64,000 bases of DNA, taken from the NCBI GenBank assembly GCA_025751475.1, contig JAOWLD010000001.1, positions 434,001 to 498,000 of the forward strand, given 5' to 3'. The notes below the pieces were generated by a model that was not told the origin of the DNA, ran no database searches, and worked only from the letters and a program-made list of their open reading frames with translations. The translations under genes and the position numbers were made by a program. The stretch is from Rhodobacteraceae bacterium XHP0102 (GTDB lineage: Bacteria; Pseudomonadota; Alphaproteobacteria; Rhodobacterales; Rhodobacteraceae). This document shows positions 8,478-16,719 of the stretch, in pieces; the stretch's first letter is position 1; each line of letters opens with the position of its first letter.

Positions 8478-9745
8478 ATGCCCTCCAATTTTGCGAACGC
8501 ATCGCTGAAAAATCCTTCGGCCCCAAAATTTCCAGATTTAAGGGTCAACGCTATCTCATGCCCGCCTGAACGACAAAAACACCAAGGCACCCCTGCGGCG
8601 ATTTCGGGGCCAATATGAAGGCGGTCAACGCCCAAGGCCGTGGTCACGGCGCCAGAGGTTTCACCGCCTGCGACCACGATACGGCGCGCACCGTGGTTTC
8701 GGGCGGCGATGGCCAGTTCGGCCAAAGCGGCCTCGACCAGCGCCCCCGCCTGTGCCTGCCCCAATGCCGCCTGCGCTGCACGCACCCTATCAGGTGCGGC
8801 GGTTGCATAAATCAATGGCGCATCTGCAAGGTCTTGCGCGGCCAGCCATTGGCGGGCGGGTTCTACACCGTCTGCTTGGAGGGCCAATGGATCAAGCTGA
8901 TATGCGGCTTTGCCTTGCGCGATATAATTGGCCACTTGGGCATTGGTCATGGCCGAACAACTGCCAGAGAGAACCACGCCTTCTGTCCCAATGTTGCGCG
9001 GGATGCTTGCCTTAGCGCTGGACGAAAGCAGGCCGTTTCGGGCGAAAATCTGCGGTATGGGCATGGCGATGGCGGAGCCGCCTGTCAAAAGCCGCAGATC
9101 GGCGCAAGCCTCGGCAATGCGGGTCAGGTCGGCGTTTTCCACGGCATCCACCACGATATGCGCGACCCCTTGATCGGCCAATTTAGCGCAAGCCTTGCGG
9201 ATGTGATCCGCCCCTTGTGCCACCGTCAGCCGATCAATCAACCCCACCTGCGCGGTGACCTGCGGTTGCAGCAGGCGCATCAAATTGCTGTCGCGCATTG
9301 GGGTCAGAGGATGATCCTTCATTGGGCTTTCCGACAAGGGCAATTGGCCCACAAACAAATTGCCCATAAAAATGGCGCGGCCGTTTTCGGGAAAGGCGGG
9401 GCAGTAGATGGTCTGTGTCACCCCCAGATCGGCCATCAAAGCCTCGGCCACGGGGCCGATATTGCCTTTGGGGGTTGAGTCGAAAGTCGAGCAATATTTC
9501 CAGAAAAATTGTTGCGCGCCTGCGGCTGTGAGCCAAGCCAGTGCCGCGCGCGCCTGCGATACGGCATCTTCGACAGGTTCGGTGCGGATTTTCAGGGCGA
9601 TAACCTCGAAAGGGCTTGTGTCTTGTGGAGGGGTATCTGGCACCCCAATCCGCAACGACACAGGATAGCCGCTGCGCGCCAAAAGCCCTGCAAGATCGGT
9701 CGCACCTGTAAAATCATCCGCAATCGCGCCAAACACTGTGGCCAT
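8474..9745 (-). CDS. otnK: 3-oxo-tetronate kinase (DUF1537)
   Basis: A 423-residue DUF1537 kinase. The N-terminal motif is FGAIADDFTGATDLAGLLA, and the C-terminal nucleotide domain has RRIVVAGGETSGAVTTALG. OtnK phosphorylates 3-oxo-tetronate at O4 in L-threonate and D-erythronate catabolism. It is the paralogue of the OiaK-like kinase at 3660-5030; the DDFTG and GG(E/D)TSG motifs are the same, but the partners differ. It starts 3 bp after ltnD stops and overlaps otnC by four bases. Confidence 0.88.
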   Translation of the reverse strand: MATVFGAIADDFTGATDLAGLLARSGYPVSLRIGVPDTPPQDTSPFEVIALKIRTEPVEDAVSQARAALAWLTAAGAQQFFWKYCSTFDSTPKGNIGPVAEALMADLGVTQTIYCPAFPENGRAIFMGNLFVGQLPLSESPMKDHPLTPMRDSNLMRLLQPQVTAQVGLIDRLTVAQGADHIRKACAKLADQGVAHIVVDAVENADLTRIAEACADLRLLTGGSAIAMPIPQIFARNGLLSSSAKASIPRNIGTEGVVLSGSCSAMTNAQVANYIAQGKAAYQLDPLALQADGVEPARQWLAAQDLADAPLIYATAAPDRVRAAQAALGQAQAGALVEAALAELAIAARNHGARRIVVAGGETSGAVTTALGVDRLHIGPEIAAGVPWCFCRSGGHEIALTLKSGNFGAEGFFSDAFAKLEGI

Positions 9746-9748
9746 GGG

Positions 9749-10642
9749 TTACGCCCCTTCAGGCAGGGTGAGACCTGCGGCTTTGGCGTAGATCTTGGCA
9801 AGCGCCGCGTCATCCTCAAGCCCAAGTCCCGCCTCAGCCGCCGCACGAAATTGTGCCAAAGCTGTTTCGGTGATGGGCGCAGGGAAGCCCATAGTTTGGG
9901 CGATATCCAAAACGATCCCCAAATCCTTGGGCCAGATATTGATCGTGCTGCGGGGGGTATAGTTCCCCTCGATGATATGGGGGGCGCGGTTTTCCAGCAT
10001 CCAACTGGTGCCTGCGCTTTGCGAGATCACTTCAAGAAAGCGCTCGGGCGAAATGCCTTGCGCCAGTGCAAAGGTGATTGCCTCTGCCATCGAGGCGATG
10101 TGGATGCCCGCCAGCATTTGGTTGGTGGCTTTCATCGCGGAGCCCGCCCCTGCGCGCGCGCCCATCTCAAAGACTTTTGCAGAGATGGCATCCAGCGCGG
10201 GTTTTGCGGCGGCAAAGGCCGTTTCGCGCCCCGATGCCATGATGGTCAATTCGCCTGATGCGGCTTTGATTGCACCGCCAGAAATGGGTGCGTCCAGATA
10301 ATGCAGGTCCAACCCTTCTGCCTGCGTTTCCATGGCGCTTGCGGCATCAGGGGCCACCGTGGCGCAGGACAGGATCACCGCACCGCTGCGCAGCTTGGGC
10401 GCAATACCCTCGGGGCCAAAGAGCACGGCCTCGGTCTGCGCGGCGTTTAACACAACCACGACCAGCGCGTCCAAGTCCCCCGCATGGTCATGCAAGGCCC
10501 CTTGTGCTGCGCCCTCATTCTGCAAGCGTGCCACCGCATCGGCGTTGATATCATGGCCCCAAACCCGATGGCCTGCTTTGATCAGGTTTTGCGCCATGCC
10601 ATAGCCCATGGACCCTAATCCGATTATGCCGATATTTTGCAT
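9749..10642 (-). CDS. ltnD: L-threonate dehydrogenase (6-phosphogluconate dehydrogenase-like family)
   Basis: A 297-residue beta-hydroxyacid dehydrogenase. The Rossmann loop NIGIIGLGSMGYGMAQNL starts at residue 3, the substrate-binding DAPISGGAIKAASGELT lies near residue 120, and the catalytic Lys is in SAMKATNQMLAG. The start at 10642 is preceded by AAGGGGCGAAGCG; a longer frame upstream lacks these features. LtnD oxidises L-threonate to 2-oxo-tetronate, feeding otnI, otnK and otnC, which follow without gaps. It is the first gene of the minus-strand operon, and its promoter region contains the operator at 10733-10746. Confidence 0.85.
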   Translation of the reverse strand: MQNIGIIGLGSMGYGMAQNLIKAGHRVWGHDINADAVARLQNEGAAQGALHDHAGDLDALVVVVLNAAQTEAVLFGPEGIAPKLRSGAVILSCATVAPDAASAMETQAEGLDLHYLDAPISGGAIKAASGELTIMASGRETAFAAAKPALDAISAKVFEMGARAGAGSAMKATNQMLAGIHIASMAEAITFALAQGISPERFLEVISQSAGTSWMLENRAPHIIEGNYTPRSTINIWPKDLGIVLDIAQTMGFPAPITETALAQFRAAAEAGLGLEDDAALAKIYAKAAGLTLPEGA

Positions 10643-10732
10643 CGCTTCGCCCCTTCTGTCCTGCGCGGGTGCCGTGATCGCGCTTGTGGTTGTTCCCCTC
10701 TTCACATAGCGTTATCGCTTGGGTATCACAAG

Positions 10733-10746
10733 TTTGGTATACCAAA
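10733..10746. promoter_or_regulatory. Perfect GntR-type palindrome TTTGGTATACCAAA in a divergent promoter region
   Basis: This 14-bp perfect palindrome lies 90 bp upstream of ltnD and 38 bp upstream of the aminotransferase, between divergent genes. It is the longest of the three related sites. It probably lets the GntR regulator control both directions. Confidence 0.65.
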
Positions 10747-10784
10747 ATTTCAAGGCATCGGCCTTGTCGTGGAAGGGAGCGTGT

Positions 10785-11954
10785 ATGTCTGATTTGCAAT
10801 TTGCCCAAAGCCTCTCGCGTTTGGGCACGGAATCCGCCTTCATGGTATTGGCCCGCGCGCAAGCTTTGGCTGCGGAAGGGCGCGATATCATCAATTTGGG
10901 CATCGGCCAGCCCGATTTCCGCACGCCTGAACATATCGTTGAGGCGGGGATTAAGGCACTGCGCGATGGGCATCACGGCTATACACCTGCCAATGGCCTG
11001 CCTGCGCTGCGCGAGGCTGTGGCGGCCGATTTGCATCGCCGCCATGGGGTGGAGGTAAATCCCGATTGCGTGGTTGCCGTTCCTGGGGGCAAGCCCACTA
11101 TGTTTTTTGCAGTCATGATGTTTGGCGAGCCTGGGGCCGAGATCATGTATCCCAACCCTGGCTTTCCAATTTACGAATCCGTAATCCGCTATTCTGGCGC
11201 AACGCCTGTGCCGATTGCATTGCGTGAGGAAAATGGGTTTTCCTTCTCAGCGGAGGAGGTCTTGGCGCAGATCACGCCCAAGACGCGGTTGATCATCATC
11301 AATTCGCCCGCAAACCCCACAGGCGGCGTGACCCCGAAGGAGGAGATCGACAAGCTGGTCGCGGGCCTGTTGGATCACCCCCATGTCGCGCTGATGTCGG
11401 ATGAGATTTATTCCAATATGCTGTATGGCGCGCGCGCGCATATCTCGCTTCTGCAATATCCCGAAATTCGGGATCGGTTGATTATGCTTGATGGGTGGTC
11501 AAAGACCTATGCCATGACAGGGTGGCGCTTGGGCTATGCCGTGTGGCCCGAGGCCTGCGTGCCTCATGTGACGCGTCTGTGCATCAACGACCATTCCTGT
11601 GTGAATGCCGCCACGCAATTTGCAGGCATTGCGGCGCTCAATGGCCCGCAAGATGCCGTGCGCGAGATGGTGGCGCAATTCGATGCGCGCAGGCAGGTGA
11701 TTGTCGAGGGATTGAACAAACTCAAAGGGGTGACCTGCACCGATGCGGCGGGTGCGTTTTACGCTTTCCCCAATATCACAGGCACGGGCATGACCGCCGT
11801 TGAGGCACAGAACCTATTTCTGAACGAGGCGGGCGTGGCCACCGTGGCAGGCACAAGCTTTGGCGCGATGGGCGAGGGCTATGTGCGCTTTTCCTATGCC
11901 AACTCCACCGAGAATATCCTCGAGGCGCTCGATCGCATTGCGAAGGTCTTGTAA
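10785..11954 (+). CDS. Class I/II PLP-dependent aminotransferase
   Basis: A 389-residue fold-type I aminotransferase, aspartate-aminotransferase-like. Landmarks are INLGIGQPDF near residue 40, INSPANPTGGV, SDEIYSNMLYG and the PLP-binding Lys in GWSKTYAMTGWRLGY. The start at 10785 has GGAAGGGAG nearby; the open frame extends upstream through the operator and is not used. It is divergent from ltnD and shares the palindrome at 10733. A link to hydroxypyruvate, glyoxylate or serine metabolism in this regulon is plausible, but the amino donor and acceptor cannot be read from sequence. Confidence 0.85.
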   Translation: MSDLQFAQSLSRLGTESAFMVLARAQALAAEGRDIINLGIGQPDFRTPEHIVEAGIKALRDGHHGYTPANGLPALREAVAADLHRRHGVEVNPDCVVAVPGGKPTMFFAVMMFGEPGAEIMYPNPGFPIYESVIRYSGATPVPIALREENGFSFSAEEVLAQITPKTRLIIINSPANPTGGVTPKEEIDKLVAGLLDHPHVALMSDEIYSNMLYGARAHISLLQYPEIRDRLIMLDGWSKTYAMTGWRLGYAVWPEACVPHVTRLCINDHSCVNAATQFAGIAALNGPQDAVREMVAQFDARRQVIVEGLNKLKGVTCTDAAGAFYAFPNITGTGMTAVEAQNLFLNEAGVATVAGTSFGAMGEGYVRFSYANSTENILEALDRIAKVL

Positions 11955-11965
11955 GCGGTTAAAGA

Positions 11966-11996
11966 CGCGCGAGGGGGAACCTTCGCGCGGCCTTTT
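11966..11996 (+). terminator. Rho-independent terminator after the aminotransferase
   Basis: The arms CGCGCGA and TCGCGCG, with a G-rich loop region between them, are followed by CCTTTTT. The hairpin is just 11 bp past the aminotransferase stop. Confidence 0.7.
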
Positions 11997-12173
11997 TCAT
12001 GATCCAGGCGCTGCTGCGCAATGGGCGCCGCTTGCGGCTTGGCCTGAACCCAGTGCCAGAATGGCAGGGGCGCGGAACGGATCAAGCGGTGCGCTGTGGC
12101 TGAGGTCAAAGGCCAAAAGCCCTGCGATGATCACGAAGAGCGCGATGACCCCGTGTTTGCGAGACAAGCTCAT
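11997..12173 (-). CDS. 58-residue single-helix membrane protein, coupled to the YeeE/YedE gene
   Basis: The ATG at 12173 overlaps the stop of the transporter gene (ATGA), a classic translational-coupling arrangement. The peptide starts MSLSRKHGV and has one hydrophobic helix (about residues 8-24, IALFVIIAGLLAF), then a Pro/Ala-rich tail. No family is recognised. Its position makes it a candidate accessory subunit or stabiliser of the sulfur transporter. It is short, so coding status rests mainly on the overlap and the clear membrane segment. Confidence 0.5.
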   Translation of the reverse strand: MSLSRKHGVIALFVIIAGLLAFDLSHSAPLDPFRAPAILALGSGQAASGAHCAAAPGS

Positions 12174-13318
12174 CAGCGGGCCTCCAACTGCAAGAGGGGG
12201 CGTAAACGCACCCCGATGACTGATCCCGCAAAAGCCGCGACAAACCACACCCATCCATGCAGGCTGCCCGTGGAAATGCCGCTGAAGAACGCGCCCACAT
12301 TGCACCCAAAGGCAAGCCGCGAAGAGTAGCCAAGGGCAAGCCCTGCAAATATCGTCGCCGCCCATGCCAGTGCAGGCAGGCGTGGGATGGGTTGCGACAG
12401 ACCCGCGCGCCATGCCGCAACGATAAAGGCCCCCCCAATCAGGCCCAGATTGGTCAGCGAGGTAACATCGGTGAGCAAGCTTTGCGCGATGCGTTCGGCA
12501 TGGGCGGCACTGCCCCAAAACGGATTGGCAGCCAGATCAACACCTGCGGCGCTGGCGCCTTTGGCGACCCAAAGGCCCAAACCATAGACCACGCCCCAAG
12601 GCTGACCTGCAACGACAAGATTGCCAATCGCCAAAAGGGCCACCACGGCGGCTGCGATGACAAGGCGGCGGGGCAGGCGGCGATTATCGTGATCCGCAAG
12701 CACCCAGAATAGGGCGGCAGCAAGGCCAAGCGCTGCAAGTGTCACGCCAAGACCCGCGGCCCCAGAAAGAGGGGCAAGCGGCACGGTCCCAAGCGCGGTC
12801 CACCAATTCAGATGCGCCGCACCAAGGAAGCTGCCGATGGCAAAGAAGGGCAGGGCAACCAAGGCAATCGGATTGCCGCTGCCTGCATTGACCAATGTGC
12901 CCGATCCGCACCCAAGGACCAGTTGCATGGCGATGCCGAACACAAAAGCGCCGCCGACCATGGCAAAGCCGATGGGTGCGTGCGCACCGATCAATTCGCC
13001 CCCGTTCTGTGCCAAAAGCGGAAAGGCCGCTGTGGCCACAAGGGCGATGGCCAGAAGCTGCGCAAAGATGCCCGATGGGTCGCGCCGCAAGATCATCGCG
13101 CGCCATGGTCCCGCAAAACCAAAGCGCAGCCCTTCGAGGGTTGCACCAAGGCCAAAGCCGATCAGCAACAACAGGCCAAACCGCGCGCCAGCCGCAGCCG
13201 CGAGGATTAGAACAAGGGACAGCGCGGCAAGCAGAAGCGCACTACGCCCCCAGACGCGGCTGCGCTGGGGGCTGTGTTTTACGCGTTCACGGTCGTCATG
13301 GGCCAAATGGGCCATCAT
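12173..13318 (-). CDS. YeeE/YedE-family (TsuA-like) sulfur-compound transporter
   Basis: A polytopic membrane protein of about 381 residues with roughly ten hydrophobic segments. It has the two hallmark cysteine motifs of the YeeE/YedE family, LVLGCGSGTL in the first half and LAFGCNVGAFF in the second. In characterised members these cysteines pass thiosulfate through the membrane. The start at 13318 follows AAGGAG with good spacing (a tandem ATG gives 13315 as alternative). It lies 8 bp after a periplasmic rhodanese gene, so sulfane-sulfur handling outside and uptake inside are probably coupled. Thiosulfate as substrate is family knowledge, not proven here. Confidence 0.85.
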   Translation of the reverse strand: MMAHLAHDDRERVKHSPQRSRVWGRSALLLAALSLVLILAAAAGARFGLLLLIGFGLGATLEGLRFGFAGPWRAMILRRDPSGIFAQLLAIALVATAAFPLLAQNGGELIGAHAPIGFAMVGGAFVFGIAMQLVLGCGSGTLVNAGSGNPIALVALPFFAIGSFLGAAHLNWWTALGTVPLAPLSGAAGLGVTLAALGLAAALFWVLADHDNRRLPRRLVIAAAVVALLAIGNLVVAGQPWGVVYGLGLWVAKGASAAGVDLAANPFWGSAAHAERIAQSLLTDVTSLTNLGLIGGAFIVAAWRAGLSQPIPRLPALAWAATIFAGLALGYSSRLAFGCNVGAFFSGISTGSLHGWVWFVAAFAGSVIGVRLRPLLQLEAR

Positions 13319-13326
13319 GGCACTCC

Positions 13327-14280
13327 TTAGAAAACGGATTTGATTTGGTTCCACAGGTTGCGGATCGGACCCGGCACATTGGCCATATCATAGCCTGCAT
13401 TAGACCAGCCCACCATGGATTCGGGGTAGAGTTTCACATTCTCAATTCCCGCCAGTTCCGACAGTGCGAACCAGTTGGTTGCCGCCCAATGGCCCGTGTT
13501 GCAGAAGGAAACGAGGGTTTCTGCTTCGCTAAACCCTTGCGCATCGGCCAAGGCGCGCGCGGCTTCGGCATCCACAATGGCGGGGCCATTGTCGAACCAA
13601 CTGCTGTGTACGAAATATTGCGACTGTGGCAGCGTGCCAGGACGGGCTGCGGCAGGGTGGCTTTGGTCACCATTCCAGAAGCTTTCAGGCCGCGCATCGA
13701 GCAAAAGGCCATTGCTTTCGCCTGAAATCACAGTTTGGATTTGCTCAGGTGTGGCCGTCCACTGGTCAGACAATGCGACTGTGATCATGCTTGGTGTGGC
13801 GGCTGTGGTCTCGGTTGACAGGGCCAAACCTGCCTCCTGCCAAGCTGCAACGCCGCCGTTCAGGATCGAAAGGTTCTCGAAGCCAGCCGATTTCAATGTC
13901 CAGTAAACCCGTGCCGCCGCACCAAAATCGGTTTCATTTGCGCCTTGATGGGCAATCACGACCGATTGGCCCTGACGCAAGCCCAATTCGCGGAACAAGG
14001 TGGTCAGGGTTTCTGCGCTTGGCAATGCGCCTGGATTATCTGCGGGGCCACGAAAGCGGCCATAGGGGGCATTGATCGCACCTGGAATATGGCCCGCGCT
14101 ATAGGTGTTTACGTTCTCTTGGCCTTCTGCCGCTGCGGGCGCGCGAATGTCCAAAATCACGGGCGCATTCGCGCCCAGGCTTGCATTTAATTCAACGGGG
14201 CTGACCAAAGGGCCAAATTGCGCCGCTGCAACATTGACCATCAGCACAAGGGCTGCGGCTGCGTAGGAAATAAGTTTCAT
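13327..14280 (-). CDS. Periplasmic tandem-rhodanese sulfurtransferase
   Basis: About 317 residues. An N-terminal signal peptide (MKLISYAAAALVLMVNVAAAQ) is followed by two rhodanese domains. In the first, the active-site loop reads VIAHQGANETD, with no Cys, so it is probably inactive. The second has VSFCNTGHWAATNWF with the catalytic Cys. This is the usual layout of thiosulfate:cyanide/thiol sulfurtransferases. The start at 14280 follows GAGGCGTGAG; the frame upstream is open but has no signal peptide in place. It precedes the YeeE/YedE gene by 8 bp, forming a sulfur-handling operon with the 58-residue membrane protein. Confidence 0.85.
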   Translation of the reverse strand: MKLISYAAAALVLMVNVAAAQFGPLVSPVELNASLGANAPVILDIRAPAAAEGQENVNTYSAGHIPGAINAPYGRFRGPADNPGALPSAETLTTLFRELGLRQGQSVVIAHQGANETDFGAAARVYWTLKSAGFENLSILNGGVAAWQEAGLALSTETTAATPSMITVALSDQWTATPEQIQTVISGESNGLLLDARPESFWNGDQSHPAAARPGTLPQSQYFVHSSWFDNGPAIVDAEAARALADAQGFSEAETLVSFCNTGHWAATNWFALSELAGIENVKLYPESMVGWSNAGYDMANVPGPIRNLWNQIKSVF

Positions 14281-14679
14281 CTCACGCCTCGATTCTGAGT
14301 TAGAGGGACGGTTACAGTCGCGCATTTGGCGTGCCTGCGTGCCGCTGACAAGGGGCGCGCGGGAGGGATGGCCTCGCGCGATGCGGCGAAAATTCTGGTT
14401 CGCTTCTTGTGATAGAATTTCTGTTTGTTGCGCCGTCAACACGCGAAAATACGTTCCGTAAAATCGCCTATATGAGAATATTTTTGTTCTTATTTAACAC
14501 ATCAGCAGAATTCTTGGAACATTTGGCCTGTTCTCATGTCGGGGCAGTGCCGGGGGTTGCCGTGCCAATCATTCATCTGCGCGCACGCGCAAGACCTGTG
14601 CCCGAGGCAATAATTCTTGTGGACCACAAGCCTAATACACCTTTAAGCTGAGTTGAGCTTATGTTTTCGGGAGAGTGAT
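14281..14679. other. Divergent intergenic region, no gene recognised
   Basis: About 400 bp between the rhodanese (-) and CBS (+) genes. It contains open frames but none with a good start signal or recognisable family. It is likely to hold the two divergent promoters, with an AT-rich patch around 14440-14510. No clear operator palindrome was seen. Confidence 0.4.
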
Positions 14680-15102
14680 ATGACACCTTTTATGAAAAAC
14701 CTCACAGAGCGCCCTTGTCATACGGTGACCTCGAAGGCGTCCCTATCAGAGGTGATACAGGTTTTGGCCGAACATAATATTGGTGCGGTTGTGGTTGAAA
14801 ACGGCGCAGGCGGTGTTGCGGGGATCATATCGGAGCGGGATATCGTGCGCCAGTTGTCGAAAACGCTAGATATCGGTGATCTGTCGGCGGCCGATATCAT
14901 GACGCGGGATGTTGTGACGGTGACACCTGCGACCCTCTCGTCCGAGATGATGCAAATTATGTCGGACCACAATTGCCGCCACCTGCCGATTTTGGCGGAT
15001 GGAAAGCTGGTGGGTGTGGTCTCGAACAGGGATGTGATGAACAGAACCCTCGAAAAATACAAAAACGAGGCCGAGGCGATGCGCGCCTTTATAAATTCTT
15101 GA
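14680..15102 (+). CDS. CBS-pair domain protein
   Basis: A 140-residue protein made of two CBS domains: the first around LSEVIQVLAEHNIGAVVVENG and IISERDIVRQL (cited in part), the second around MQIMSDHNCRHLPILADG and GVVSNRDVMNR. Stand-alone CBS pairs bind adenine nucleotides and act as energy-sensing modules; the partner is unknown. The start at 14680 is preceded by GGGAGAG. The gene is a single unit ending in a strong hairpin shared with the convergent SDR gene. Confidence 0.85.
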   Translation: MTPFMKNLTERPCHTVTSKASLSEVIQVLAEHNIGAVVVENGAGGVAGIISERDIVRQLSKTLDIGDLSAADIMTRDVVTVTPATLSSEMMQIMSDHNCRHLPILADGKLVGVVSNRDVMNRTLEKYKNEAEAMRAFINS

Positions 15103-15106
15103 TGCG

Positions 15107-15151
15107 GGTCCAACCCTCGCGCGGGTTTTTGCGCGAACCAAGGGTTGGACC
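15107..15151. terminator. Long inverted repeat between convergent genes
   Basis: GGTCCAACCCT at 15107-15117 pairs perfectly with AGGGTTGGACC at 15141-15151. A further CGCG/CGCG pairing and a T-run lie in the loop region. Its position between the CBS gene and the SDR gene suits a bidirectional terminator. Confidence 0.7.
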
Positions 15152-15160
15152 ACATCTCAT

Positions 15161-15913
15161 TCACCCATAGACCAAGCCACCGTCCACAATCAGATTTTGG
15201 CCCGTGATCGCGCGCGCCCATGGGCTTGCGAAGAACAAGACCGCGTCAGCCGCTTCGTCTGGCGTGGTGACGCGGCGCAGCGGGGTGGCGTTGGCGATTA
15301 AATCAAAGACGGCGTCAGGGGTGGCGGAACTGGCATCTGTGGTGCGCAGCAAGCCCCCAGATATCATGTTGACCGTGATCCCCTTTGGTCCCAGCTCCGC
15401 TGCGGCTGTGCGGGTTAGGGCCAAAAGCGCTGCTTTGGCGGATGTGTAATCGTGATAGGGCACCACGGGATTTTGCACGAGATTTGTGCCGATTGTGATG
15501 ATGCGCCCAAAGCCCATCGCCTCCATTGCGGGCATCACGGCTTGGATCACGTTCAACGCGCCCAAAACCGATGTTCCATGTTGTGCCGTGATCTCGTCAG
15601 CGGAAAGCTGCGCCAGCGTGCTGCGGGCATCGCCGTTGAAACTGTAATCTGCCAACGCATTGTGAACCAAGGTTGTGATCGGGCCTGTCCGTGCGACCAT
15701 ATCAGCCACCTCATCTTGCTTGAGGATATCCGCCTGAATTGCGATGGCACGATCCCCAAGCGTGGCGGCCAAGGCTTCGGCGGCTGCTTTGCTGCTTCGG
15801 TAATTGATCACAACGCTGGCACCTTCGCGCACGAAGGCTTTTGCAATGGCCGCGCCAAAACCGCGCCCTGCGCCCGTGATCAAGACAGTTTGGTCGTGAA
15901 GGGGTTTGCTCAT
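15161..15913 (-). CDS. Short-chain dehydrogenase/reductase in the thiamine operon
   Basis: A 250-residue classical SDR. It has the nucleotide loop TGAGRGFGAAIA, the catalytic Tyr/Lys in YTSAKAALLAL, and the C-terminal LIVDGGLVYG typical of 3-oxoacyl-ACP-reductase-like members. The catalytic Ser position reads as Thr/Gly in IITIGTNL, slightly unusual. The start at 15913 overlaps the thiD stop (ATGA), so it is translated with the thiamine genes. A role in thiamine metabolism is suggested by position only; generic reductase annotation is safest. Confidence 0.8.
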   Translation of the reverse strand: MSKPLHDQTVLITGAGRGFGAAIAKAFVREGASVVINYRSSKAAAEALAATLGDRAIAIQADILKQDEVADMVARTGPITTLVHNALADYSFNGDARSTLAQLSADEITAQHGTSVLGALNVIQAVMPAMEAMGFGRIITIGTNLVQNPVVPYHDYTSAKAALLALTRTAAAELGPKGITVNMISGGLLRTTDASSATPDAVFDLIANATPLRRVTTPDEAADAVLFFASPWARAITGQNLIVDGGLVYG

Positions 15914-16719
15914 GTTGGTTGCTTCCAAAGTTCGTTAAAATGATGAATCGGCCCGTGCCCCTGGCCAACGGTCAATTGATCCGCTGTCGCGATTGCCTCT
16001 GTGACAAAGGATTTCGCCGCGCGCGCGGCGGTCTCGATGCTATGACCCTGAGACAAATGCGCCGCCAAAGCGGAGGATAAAGAGCAGCCCGTTCCATGCG
16101 TGTTTTTTGTATCCGTTCGGGGGGCTTCAAACCAGTGAGCCGTCCCTTGGACCATCAGCACATCTGGGCTTATGTCCGCGTTCAAATGCCCGCCCTTGAT
16201 CAAAGCGGCTTGCGGCCCAAGCGCCGTTATATCGGCGGCCTGTGTGATCATGTCGGCTCGTGTTTTTGCCTCTGGCTTGCCCACCAGTTTTGCGGCTTCG
16301 GGCAAGTTTGGCGTGACAACAGTTGCGATGGGCACCAGCATTTCGCGGATTGCCTCCATGGCATTTTCCGCAATCAGGGGCGCGCCGCCTTTGGCCATCA
16401 TCACAGGGTCAAGCACAATAGGAAGATCGCCGTGATCGGCCAGCGCTTGGGCAATGGCCGTGGCAATCTCGGCGGTGCCCACCATGCCAATTTTCACCGC
16501 ATCCACGCGAATGTCAGAAAAAACGGCTTCAATCTGTGCGCGCACGAAAGCGGGCGTCATCAATTCCACGGCGCTCACACCTTGGGTGTTTTGCGCTGTC
16601 AATGCGGTGATTGCCGCCATTCCAAAGACCTTATTGGCGGCAAAAGCCTTGAGATCAGCTTGAATACCCGCGCCACCTGATGGGTCTGAACCTGCGATGC
16701 TGAGAACATTCTTAATCAT
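15910..16719 (-). CDS. thiD: Hydroxymethylpyrimidine/phosphomethylpyrimidine kinase
   Basis: A 269-residue ribokinase-fold enzyme. It starts NVLSIAGSDPSGGAGIQADLK, the ThiD substrate-binding signature, and ends with THGTGCSLSSALAAHL, holding the anion-hole GTGC. It phosphorylates HMP and HMP-P in thiamine pyrophosphate synthesis. It overlaps thiE by 8 bp and the SDR by 4 bp. Together with thiM and thiE it makes a salvage operon behind a TPP riboswitch; thiC, thiG and thiO are not in the window. Confidence 0.93.
   Translation of the reverse strand: MIKNVLSIAGSDPSGGAGIQADLKAFAANKVFGMAAITALTAQNTQGVSAVELMTPAFVRAQIEAVFSDIRVDAVKIGMVGTAEIATAIAQALADHGDLPIVLDPVMMAKGGAPLIAENAMEAIREMLVPIATVVTPNLPEAAKLVGKPEAKTRADMITQAADITALGPQAALIKGGHLNADISPDVLMVQGTAHWFEAPRTDTKNTHGTGCSLSSALAAHLSQGHSIETAARAAKSFVTEAIATADQLTVGQGHGPIHHFNELWKQPT

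Noticed and set aside
14409-14651. 80-codon frame upstream of the CBS gene
   Set aside because: No ribosome site, no family, and it lies in a divergent promoter region.
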